A stretch of DNA of 26,736 nt from COE1 sp963596435. GTDB lineage: Bacteria > Bacillota > Clostridia > Lachnospirales > Lachnospiraceae. Under the pieces are notes generated by a model that did no database searches, was not told where the DNA came from, and worked only from the letters and a program-made list of their open reading frames with translations. The stretch is taken from NCBI GenBank assembly GCA_963596435.1, contig CAVBMG010000042.1:1-26736 (forward strand), written 5' to 3'. A program made the position numbers and the translations under genes. Position 1 is the first letter of the stretch; each line of letters begins with the position of its first letter. Positions 1 through 6,151 of the stretch are shown one piece after another.

Positions 1-67
1 CCAATGTAATCATGAGATTCCTGCGTTTTCTTTTCTTCTTCTCTTCACTTGTCATATTGATTACCAT
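1..67 (-). CDS. 5' end of an unidentified gene leaving the window
   Basis: A reading frame on the minus strand opens at ATG 55-53, or at an in-frame ATG at 67-65, and runs off the left edge. It begins MTSEEKKKRKRRNLMITL: a lysine/arginine-rich stretch turning hydrophobic at the end. That pattern suits a membrane or exported protein, but fewer than 20 residues are visible and no family can be named. A consensus-like promoter lies 37-50 bp upstream and the lysA terminator just before that, which supports a new transcription unit. The purine-rich GGAAAGG at about 70-76 is the only ribosome binding candidate. It is too close to the first ATG and somewhat far from the second, so the start is uncertain. 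Confidence 0.45.
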   Translation of the reverse strand, partial: MVINMTSEEKKKRKRRNLMITL

Positions 68-103
68 GCCTTTCCAACATCTGCAAATCTGAGTTTATTT
101 TAC

Positions 104-132
104 ATACTATCACAGCATTCAGTTTCTGACAA
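104..132 (-). promoter_or_regulatory. sigma-A type promoter for the leftmost gene
   Basis: Read on the minus strand, TTGTCA (132-127) and TAGTAT (109-104) are separated by 17 bp. The site lies between the lysA terminator and the partial gene at the left edge, pointing toward that gene. Confidence 0.6.
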
Positions 133-143
133 GGATAATAAAA

Positions 144-182
144 TTATGCCCAATATGCTTTTTACAAACATATTGGGCATAA
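144..182 (-). terminator. rho-independent terminator of ddh-lysA
   Basis: A perfect 14-bp inverted repeat (144-157 with 169-182, arm TTATGCCCAATATG) has an 11-nt loop. On the minus strand it is followed by TTTTATTAT. It begins 9 bp after the lysA stop codon, as expected for the end of that operon. Confidence 0.88.
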
Positions 183-190
183 CCTGTCGT

Positions 191-1432
191 TTACATATAT
201 GCCATAAGATCTTCGATTGTCTCTCGTCTACGGATCAGCTTCATGCTGCCATCCTTGCAGATCATGACCTCTGCTGGTCTTGGTCTGGAATTGTAAGAAG
301 AACACATGCTGTATCCATATGCTCCTGTATCGAGAATACAAGCCAGATCACCTCTTCTGATCTGAGGAAGCATACGGTCTTTTGCCAGTAAATCACCTGA
401 CTCGCAGATGTTACCGGTCACTGTCTGCTCTTCCATATCCGCTCTTGGAACGACTTGTCCATTGCGAAGCACTTCAATGTCATGCCAGGAATCATACATG
501 GATGGACGTACCAGCACATTCATGCCGACATCTGTTCCTACATATTTCTTGCCTGCATTCTGTTTCACAGCATGGACTCTGCCAAGAATCACACTTCCTT
601 CTGCCACACAATAACGACCCGGTTCTGATTTGAAAAGCGGTGCTCGTCCGTATTTCGCCACAAACTGATCCAGAATCGGAACCAGACGCTGCCTGAAACT
701 CTCCATGTCAAACTCAGCCTCATCATCCAGCTTATGATAAGGGATGCCATAACCGCCGCCAAAGTCAATAAATTCCAGATTGGGGAATCTCTCTGCGATA
801 CGAAGCAGATTAGATACTGCCTTCAAATATGGTTCAGGGTCCATAAACAGAGAACCAATATGCTGATTGATTCCTGCAATGGTCAGCTGATATCTGGCTG
901 CAATTTCAAAAATCTGATCAATATCTTCCTCTGCAATACCGAATTTCGTCTTTTTACCGGCTGTTACGACCTTCTCATGATGGCCTGCACCAACTCCCGG
1001 ATTGAGACGCACTGCACACTTGCCGCCCGGATTCAGAGAACCGTATAATTCCAGCTGTGCCAGACTGTCAAGGCTGGTCATAACCCCAATTGAGATTGCC
1101 TCTTTCAGTTCTTCCTCTGATACATTGTTTGGTACATAGAAAATGCGGTCTGTGGGGAAGCCTGCCTTTTGCAGCATACGAATCTCACCGATGCTCATGG
1201 CATCACAGTTATTGCCTTCTTCCAGCGCAAGCTTCAATATATGGATGTTGGTATTGGCTTTTACAGAATAATTCGCTGTATAGGGATATTTCGTAATTAC
1301 CTTCGCCACTGCATCCATATGCTTGCGGATGATTTCTTCATTATATACATATAAAGGTGTTCCATACTCCTGTGCGATCTTCTCAGGATCATTGCCCTTG
1401 AAAAAATCTACCTGATTAATATAGGATTCCAT
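191..1432 (-). CDS. lysA: diaminopimelate decarboxylase
   Basis: PLP enzyme that decarboxylates meso-diaminopimelate to L-lysine, the last step of lysine synthesis, in the cytoplasm. The protein is 413 aa, normal for the family, with the alanine-racemase-like barrel first and a beta domain after. The PLP lysine is K58 in YSVKAN. H191 (HIGS), the glycine loop GGGYG (225-229) and EPGR (270-273) form the cofactor site. CESGD (343-347) supplies the cysteine that completes the partner subunit's active site, and GAYGY (370-374) is the C-terminal tyrosine motif. The start has AAAGGAG 5-11 nt upstream. It lies 23 bp downstream of ddh on the same strand, so the two are almost surely co-transcribed: ddh makes the substrate that LysA uses. 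A strong terminator follows. No lysine riboswitch is visible ahead of the operon. Confidence 0.97.
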   Translation of the reverse strand: MESYINQVDFFKGNDPEKIAQEYGTPLYVYNEEIIRKHMDAVAKVITKYPYTANYSVKANTNIHILKLALEEGNNCDAMSIGEIRMLQKAGFPTDRIFYVPNNVSEEELKEAISIGVMTSLDSLAQLELYGSLNPGGKCAVRLNPGVGAGHHEKVVTAGKKTKFGIAEEDIDQIFEIAARYQLTIAGINQHIGSLFMDPEPYLKAVSNLLRIAERFPNLEFIDFGGGYGIPYHKLDDEAEFDMESFRQRLVPILDQFVAKYGRAPLFKSEPGRYCVAEGSVILGRVHAVKQNAGKKYVGTDVGMNVLVRPSMYDSWHDIEVLRNGQVVPRADMEEQTVTGNICESGDLLAKDRMLPQIRRGDLACILDTGAYGYSMCSSYNSRPRPAEVMICKDGSMKLIRRRETIEDLMAYM

Positions 1433-1455
1433 CTTTTCTCCTTTGTCCGTGTCTT

Positions 1456-2436
1456 TTACAGTAAATGTGCTCTTAATTCTTCTCCGCTTAATGGGCTGAG
1501 GTATGCAGGTGCGATATCAAATACAGTCTTGCAGCCTGTCTGTCCTTCCTGATGAAGTCTGTTGATAGCTCTTGCATATGCTACAATAACAGATGAAGTA
1601 AATTCAGGGTTTGAATCCAGCTTCAGGCTGTACTCAATTACATGCTTGTTCTCTTTATTCCAGCCAGTCACGCCTGTACGGAACACGAAACCACCATGAG
1701 GAATACCGCTGTGGTCACGCTCCAATTCTTCCTCTGTGATGAAATGAACTGTTGTATCATAATCTGCAAAATAGTTAGGCATTGTCTTGATATCGTTCTC
1801 AATCTGTGCCAGGTCTGCACCTTCCTCTGCTACTACGAAGCACTCTCTTGTATGCTTCTGTCTGGTAGTCAATTCAGGATTCTCGCCATTACGAACAGCG
1901 TCTAATGCAGACTGAACAGGAATGGTATACTGCTTGCCATTCTTTACACCTTTGATACGGCGGATGGCATCAGAATGTCCCTGGCTTACACCTTTTCCCC
2001 AGAAAGTATAATCATTGCCTTCTGGAAGAATGCAGTTTGCATATAAACGGTTCAGAGAGAACATTCCAGGATCCCAGCCTGCTGAAATCAATGCAATGTG
2101 ACCGTTCTCCTTTGCCACCTTATCAACATTTGCAAAATGCTGTGGGATATTGGCATGTGTGTCAAAGCTGTCGATAACATTGAAATACTTCGCATACTCC
2201 GGTGTCTGATGAGGTAAATCTGTCGCACTGCCGCCGCAGATAACCAGCACATCAATCTCATCCTTATGAGCTTCTACTTCATCCACATGGTATACAGGCA
2301 CACCTGCTGTCTGAATCTTTACAGAAGCAGGATCACGTCTGGTAAATACTGCCTTTAATTCTACGTCTGCGTTCTGACGAACTGCATACTCTATACCTTT
2401 TCCAAGGTTGCCATAGCCTAAAATTCCTAATCTCAT
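1456..2436 (-). CDS. ddh: meso-diaminopimelate dehydrogenase
   Basis: Reductively aminates L-2-amino-6-oxopimelate (open form of tetrahydrodipicolinate) with ammonia and NADPH, giving meso-DAP in one step and bypassing the acylated or aminotransferase branches. The product feeds peptidoglycan and, through the next gene lysA, lysine. The Rossmann motif GYGNLG is at the N-terminus, and the family-typical GWDPGMFS and WGKGVSQGHSDA segments lie at about residues 120-160. The open frame extends two codons upstream (ATG at 2442), but there the ribosome binding site AAGGAGA (2450-2444) would be only 2 nt from the ATG. From the ATG at 2436 it is 8 nt away, so I choose 2436 (326 aa). Transcription probably starts from the promoter at 2506-2534. 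Confidence 0.97.
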   Translation of the reverse strand: MRLGILGYGNLGKGIEYAVRQNADVELKAVFTRRDPASVKIQTAGVPVYHVDEVEAHKDEIDVLVICGGSATDLPHQTPEYAKYFNVIDSFDTHANIPQHFANVDKVAKENGHIALISAGWDPGMFSLNRLYANCILPEGNDYTFWGKGVSQGHSDAIRRIKGVKNGKQYTIPVQSALDAVRNGENPELTTRQKHTRECFVVAEEGADLAQIENDIKTMPNYFADYDTTVHFITEEELERDHSGIPHGGFVFRTGVTGWNKENKHVIEYSLKLDSNPEFTSSVIVAYARAINRLHQEGQTGCKTVFDIAPAYLSPLSGEELRAHLL

Positions 2437-2505
2437 TGTCATGTCTCCTTTTTATTATTTATTAGTAGTTCTAAATAGTACTACTTATATTCGCCTATGC
2501 ATTAT

Positions 2506-2534
2506 ATTCTACTGATTTGTACGTTATATGTCAA
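2506..2534 (-). promoter_or_regulatory. sigma-A promoter of ddh-lysA
   Basis: On the minus strand a perfect TTGACA (2534-2529) lies 17 bp before TAGAAT (2511-2506). The -35 begins six bases after the stop codon of the upstream S66 peptidase gene. A weak dyad (AGTAGT 2464-2469 with ACTACT 2480-2485) sits in the roughly 60-nt leader. No riboswitch-sized fold is seen. Confidence 0.8.
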
Positions 2535-2539
2535 TTGCT

Positions 2540-3598
2540 TTATGAAAAAATGATGACTTTCTTCTCCATATCCACTCTTGCCATGGCTCCATACTGCAAG
2601 GCACAACGAGGTGTCGCATGTCCGAAATTAACATTATATACAATAGGAAGCTGGTCATTATTTACTGTCTTTTGCCATATTTCCTTATATTCCTCATAAA
2701 AGGCTTCATCCTGCGGCTTTCCTACAATAACTCCCGCAACAACGTCAAACACCCCTCTAGCCTTTAATGCCTCCAGCTCTTTTTCAAAAAGTGCAGGCTG
2801 TGGCTTTTCCTCACAAGTCTCTACAAACAGTATCTTCCCTGTCCATTCTTCCTTGGATGGAAATAAACCATACTTCTCACATACAGCCTGTTCATCGTCA
2901 TATCGTGTCGTAGTCAGAATATCATATAAGCTCTCCAGACAGCCACCTAGTAATCTTTCCTCAAACACCTTTTTACCCTGTAATAATTCATAGCCTCTCA
3001 CTTCTTTATGGCTTATTCGCTCCGTTCCTACTGCTGCTCTTGAAAAATCCGTCCTCTCCTCATACCAGACTTCACTGGATGCAATCTCTTTATATTCCCT
3101 TCCCTCCAAATAACTCTCGAAAGCTCTCCTGCTATAAGGCAGCATTTCATTTGCAATTTCCCCCAGGTCACAAATAAAGTTCGGACCATAGTAGGTAGAT
3201 AACCCTAACCGATAGAACATGAGATGATTCACTGTAGTATCAGAAAAACCTGTAAACAGCTTCGGATGTGCCTGCACGGCATCCACAAATTTCCTGTCTT
3301 CCATTAAATAAGGTAATAAACGATATGTATCATCACCACCAATTGCGCAGATAATTCCTGCTATCGTATCATCAAGAAAAGCCGACTTTAAATCCGCTGC
3401 CCTCGCCTCCGGGTGGTCTTTCAGATACTGCACACCCTTCAATGTATTTGGCATAAAAACAGGCTCCAGTCCATATTCTCTCAAACGCCTCACACCAATT
3501 TCTATATTATGGCTGCAATATTCCTCTCCAAGCATACCACTGGATAAACTGACAATTGCTACCTTATCACCACGTCTTAACTTTCTCGCCTGCTGCAT
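2540..3598 (-). CDS. S66 family peptidase (LD-carboxypeptidase / MccF-like)
   Basis: Serine peptidase of family S66. Members either cut the L,D bond of cytoplasmic murein tetrapeptides (LdcA, cell-wall recycling) or cleave peptide-nucleotide antibiotics of the microcin C type (MccF). The 352-aa protein has no signal peptide. The nucleophile is S119 in GFSDTT, with the GIICAIGGDDT segment (81-91) before it. E260 in ILFVETCEE and H327 in NFGHATPR are the likely remaining triad residues. The FVETCEE form looks closer to MccF-like members than to classical LdcA (usually FLEDVGE), but this is from memory, so the substrate stays open. Start: AGGAGGT 5 nt before the ATG. Standing beside the DAP/lysine operon, it fits a role in recycling DAP-containing peptides. 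Confidence 0.92.
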   Translation of the reverse strand: MQQARKLRRGDKVAIVSLSSGMLGEEYCSHNIEIGVRRLREYGLEPVFMPNTLKGVQYLKDHPEARAADLKSAFLDDTIAGIICAIGGDDTYRLLPYLMEDRKFVDAVQAHPKLFTGFSDTTVNHLMFYRLGLSTYYGPNFICDLGEIANEMLPYSRRAFESYLEGREYKEIASSEVWYEERTDFSRAAVGTERISHKEVRGYELLQGKKVFEERLLGGCLESLYDILTTTRYDDEQAVCEKYGLFPSKEEWTGKILFVETCEEKPQPALFEKELEALKARGVFDVVAGVIVGKPQDEAFYEEYKEIWQKTVNNDQLPIVYNVNFGHATPRCALQYGAMARVDMEKKVIIFS

Positions 3599-3637
3599 AT
3601 GGAACCTCCTTTTAACACCTTATAATTATTTACCACC

Positions 3638-3666
3638 ATATTACATATAAAAAATATAATTATCAA
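3638..3666 (-). promoter_or_regulatory. probable promoter of the S66 peptidase gene
   Basis: On the minus strand TTGATA (3666-3661) is followed after 17 bp by TAATAT (3643-3638), about 40 bp before the start codon. The -10 is only a 4 of 6 match in a very AT-rich region, so confidence is moderate. Confidence 0.45.
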
Positions 3667-3694
3667 TATCAGGCTTATGAATGTATTATTTTAT

Positions 3695-3723
3695 TTGACA
3701 TGCACATTATAATAGCATATAGT
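3695..3723 (+). promoter_or_regulatory. sigma-A promoter of the toxin-antitoxin operon
   Basis: TTGACA (3695-3700), a 17-bp spacer and TATAGT (3718-3723): close to consensus and pointing at the antitoxin gene. The start point would fall near 3730, just ahead of or within the GTAC repeat cluster, so a bound repressor could block RNA polymerase. Confidence 0.8.
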
Positions 3724-3733
3724 TAAAATATAA

Positions 3734-3761
3734 GTACATAAAACAGTACCGTTTTCAGTAC
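3734..3761 (+). promoter_or_regulatory. probable YefM-type operator: three GTAC cores
   Basis: GTAC occurs at 3734-3737, 3746-3749 and 3758-3761, exactly 12 bp apart, each preceded by A. In the E. coli yefM-yoeB operator the antitoxin recognises TGTACA-type hexamers with 12-bp centre-to-centre spacing. The same geometry here, between promoter and antitoxin start, supports autoregulation by the toxin-antitoxin complex. That role is inferred. Confidence 0.6.
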
Positions 3762-3777
3762 GCAAAGGAGTGTTTTT

Positions 3778-4038
3778 ATGATAGCAATTAAGCCTATAGA
3801 CCTTAGAGCTAAATTAAAAGATTATATGGATACAGCATTTAATGGTGAACCTGTCATTGTTTCAAGAAAGCAAAACAGAAATGTTGTCATTGTCTCAGAG
3901 CATGAGTATAACGAATTGCAAAAAGCCAAACGCAATGCCGAATACCTTGCAAAGCTTGATCGCAGTCTTGCTCAACTCAAAAATGGAGATGTTGTTGTAA
4001 AATCAATGGAAGAACTGGAGCGTATGGCAGATGAATGA
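3778..4038 (+). CDS. YefM/Phd family antitoxin
   Basis: Antitoxin of a type II toxin-antitoxin pair, 86 aa. The N-terminal part (about 1-50, including VIVSEHEYNEL) is the conserved YefM/Phd DNA-binding and dimer fold. The charged C-terminal tail (about 55-86) is where family members wrap around the toxin. AAAGGAG lies 8 nt before the ATG. The stop overlaps the toxin start by 8 nt, the usual antitoxin-first order with coupled translation. The strong promoter and the GTAC cluster upstream suggest the protein represses its own operon, alone and with the toxin. This operon is on the plus strand, against all surrounding core genes, which fits an acquired module. Confidence 0.93.
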   Translation: MIAIKPIDLRAKLKDYMDTAFNGEPVIVSRKQNRNVVIVSEHEYNELQKAKRNAEYLAKLDRSLAQLKNGDVVVKSMEELERMADE

Positions 4039-4294
4039 TTTTACATTTTCCAAAGAAGCCTTTGAAGACTACCTTTATTGGCAGACTCAGGATAAGAAAA
4101 CCCTAAAGAGAATCAATGCACTATTAAAAGACATTCGAAATAATGGCACATTGGAAGGCACAGGAAAGCCTGAAAAATTAAAATATCGTCCAGGTTTCTC
4201 AAGACGCATTGACGAAGTAAACAGACTTGTTTATGAAATAGACGAATTACAAAATATCAAAATTATTTCATGCCGTGGGCATTACGAAGATTAA
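4031..4294 (+). CDS. YoeB/Txe family ribosome-dependent mRNA interferase toxin
   Basis: RelE-superfamily toxin, 87 aa, which in family members binds the ribosomal A site and cuts mRNA during translation. It contains the YoeB signature GKPEKLKY followed by SRRIDEVNRLVY and the C-terminal CRGHYED. Likely catalytic residues by comparison with E. coli YoeB (E46, R65, H83, Y84) are E48, R65, H84 and Y85, so the active site looks intact. The segment before SRRI reads RPGF, slightly shorter than the SGFW form of E. coli. GGAG lies 10 nt before the ATG, inside the antitoxin gene. No obvious terminator follows at once; the large palindrome begins about 105 bp downstream. Confidence 0.94.
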   Translation: MNDFTFSKEAFEDYLYWQTQDKKTLKRINALLKDIRNNGTLEGTGKPEKLKYRPGFSRRIDEVNRLVYEIDELQNIKIISCRGHYED

Positions 4295-4400
4295 TATACA
4301 TAAAAACAATCCATACCAAAGAGTACAACCAATCTTAGCATATTCACATCCCAGGCGGCGTCAGCTCGCCGTCCCCCTCCATCCCTTTTCAAACACTTGC
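4295..4400. other. non-coding stretch after the toxin gene
   Basis: No gene is seen. A small GC-rich dyad (CGGCG 4356-4360 with CGCCG 4367-4371) is followed by a C-rich run rather than T residues, so it is not a convincing terminator. Its GC-rich character contrasts with the AT-rich toxin genes and resembles the arms of the neighbouring palindrome, so it may belong to the same inserted sequence. Confidence 0.4.
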
Positions 4401-4645
4401 AATAGACAGCACCGCCTCGGTGCGGCTCGCCATCTTGTATGTAAATAGCAAGAAAGCACAGAATGTTTCATAAGAAGACCCTCTGCGAGTGTCGGTACTT
4501 AGGGCGCAGGAGCTGATAAGCTCATGCACCCTTATGTACCGCTACATCGAGCAGCGGAGTGAAAACGTGTCTTCGAATGAAATATCTGTGCTTTCTTGAA
4601 ATAAACTATATCTAGCGAGCCGCAACGAGGCGGTGCGTCCCTATT
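4401..4645. repeat. 245-bp imperfect palindrome (MITE-like or structured RNA element)
   Basis: The two halves are inverted copies of each other. Outer arms: 4401-4430 matches the reverse complement of 4615-4645 (shared block GCACCGCCTCG then TGCGGCTCGC). Middle arms: CAAGAAAGCACAGA (4449-4462) pairs with TCTGTGCTTTCTTG (4585-4598), and TTCAT..GAAGAC (from about 4466) pairs with GTCTTCGAATGAA (4569-4581). Tip: CGGTAC (4493-4498) pairs with GTACCG (4536-4541), AGGG with CCCT, and GAGCT-GATA-AGCTC closes at 4510-4523. The right end reaches the gltD stop codon. It lies between two convergent transcription units and could terminate both. No target-site duplication or coding frame is evident. Confidence 0.85.
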
Positions 4646-6138
4646 TACTGTATAAACATATTGGAGTAGCCCATCAGGCTCTCATCCACTTCTCTGGCGC
4701 ATTCTCTGCCTTGTCTGATTGCCTTGACTACCAGAGACTGTCCCGTATGCATATCCCCAGCAGTGAAAATATTATCCACGCTGGTCTTATACTTACCGGC
4801 TTCTGTCTTGACATTGCTTCTGCCATCAACAGCTACCTTAAAGGCATCCGTTACATACTTCTGACTTCCCAGGAAACCTGCTGCGATCAGTACTATCTGT
4901 GCCTCCAGAATCTGCTCGCTATCAGGAATCTCCTTCATATTCATTCTGCCTGTCTCAGGGTCTTTCTCCCAGGCAAGCTTCACGATCTTAACAGCACTCA
5001 GATTGCCATTCTTATCCTTAATAAATTCCTTCACAGTAGATTCATAGATTCTCGGATCATGTCCGAACATGGCAATTGCTTCTTCCTGACCATAATCTGT
5101 CTTACAGATCTTAGGCCATTCAGGCCATGGATTGTTGGCAGCACGATGATCTGGAGCCTTTGGCATCATCTCGATCTGTGTTACGGACTTCGCACCCAGA
5201 CGGATAGACGTACCAACACAGTCGTTACCTGTATCACCACCTCCGATAATGACTACGTGCTTATCCTTGGTAGATACGAAATTGCCGTCCTTTAAGTTGG
5301 AATCCAGCAGACTCTTCGTTACGCCCTTTAAGAAATCTACTGCGAAATAAATGCCTTTTGCATCTCTGCCCGGTGCTTTGATATCTCTTGGATTGGAAGC
5401 ACCACAGCACAGTACTACTCTGTCAAAACCATCTAAAAGTTTCTTGCTCTTTGCATCCTTACCGATATCTGTATTGGTAACGAACTTCACGCCCTCTTCT
5501 TCCATGATCCTGATCTTACGGTCAATAATGTGCTTCTCCAGCTTCATGTTAGGAATGCCGTACATCAATAAGCCGCCTATTCTGTCGCTTCTTTCAAAGA
5601 CTGTAACATTGTGACCACGCTTGTTGAGCTGATCTGCTACCGCCAGTCCAGAAGGGCCGCTTCCGATAACGGCTACCTTCTTATTGGTACGAACCTTGGG
5701 AGGCTTTGCACAGGCATAGCCTTTTTCATAGGCGTTCTCGATAATGGCGTATTCGTTCTCTTTGGTTGCCACTGCATCACCGTTCAAGCCGCAGGTGCAG
5801 GCATTCTCACATAATGCAGGACACACTCTGGAAGTAAACTCCGGGAAGTTGTTTGTCTTTTTCAGACGGTTATAAGCACGTTCCCAGTTGCCACTGTAAG
5901 CCAGATCGTTCCATTCAGGAACCAGATTATGCAAAGGACATCCTGAAGTCATACCTGCAATGGTCATACCAGCCTGACAGAAGGGTACGCCGCAGTCCAT
6001 GCAGCGTGCTCCCTGTTTGCTCTGTTCCTCCATAGATAAGTGTGTATGGAATTCATTAAAATGCTTGATTCTCTCCTTAGGTGCCTCAGCCTTGGAGGTT
6101 TTTCTTTCATATTCTAAAAATCCTGTTGGTTTTCCCAT
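4645..6138 (-). CDS. gltD: glutamate synthase, small (beta) subunit
   Basis: Supplies electrons from NAD(P)H through FAD and iron-sulfur clusters to GltB, which makes glutamate from glutamine and 2-oxoglutarate. The 497-aa protein has an N-terminal cysteine-rich domain (C46, C49, C54 in CMDCGVPFC, C67, then C106, C110, C114, C116), an FAD-binding GSGPSG at 159-164 and a pyridine-nucleotide GGGDTG at 299-304. The frame is open 11 codons further upstream, but GGAGGT lies 6 nt before the ATG at 6138 and the protein then begins MGKPTGF, typical of the family. That start leaves 13 bp after the gltB stop: one operon. The stop codon abuts the right arm of the large palindrome. Confidence 0.96.
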   Translation of the reverse strand: MGKPTGFLEYERKTSKAEAPKERIKHFNEFHTHLSMEEQSKQGARCMDCGVPFCQAGMTIAGMTSGCPLHNLVPEWNDLAYSGNWERAYNRLKKTNNFPEFTSRVCPALCENACTCGLNGDAVATKENEYAIIENAYEKGYACAKPPKVRTNKKVAVIGSGPSGLAVADQLNKRGHNVTVFERSDRIGGLLMYGIPNMKLEKHIIDRKIRIMEEEGVKFVTNTDIGKDAKSKKLLDGFDRVVLCCGASNPRDIKAPGRDAKGIYFAVDFLKGVTKSLLDSNLKDGNFVSTKDKHVVIIGGGDTGNDCVGTSIRLGAKSVTQIEMMPKAPDHRAANNPWPEWPKICKTDYGQEEAIAMFGHDPRIYESTVKEFIKDKNGNLSAVKIVKLAWEKDPETGRMNMKEIPDSEQILEAQIVLIAAGFLGSQKYVTDAFKVAVDGRSNVKTEAGKYKTSVDNIFTAGDMHTGQSLVVKAIRQGRECAREVDESLMGYSNMFIQ

Positions 6139-6151
6139 CTCTATACCTCCG

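Noticed and set aside
2443..2505. lysine riboswitch ahead of ddh-lysA
   Set aside because: The leader is only about 60 nt long with one weak dyad; a lysine riboswitch is much longer and none of its conserved parts is seen.
4356..4371. GC-rich dyad as terminator of the toxin-antitoxin operon
   Set aside because: The stem is only 5 bp and is followed by a C-rich run, not T residues.
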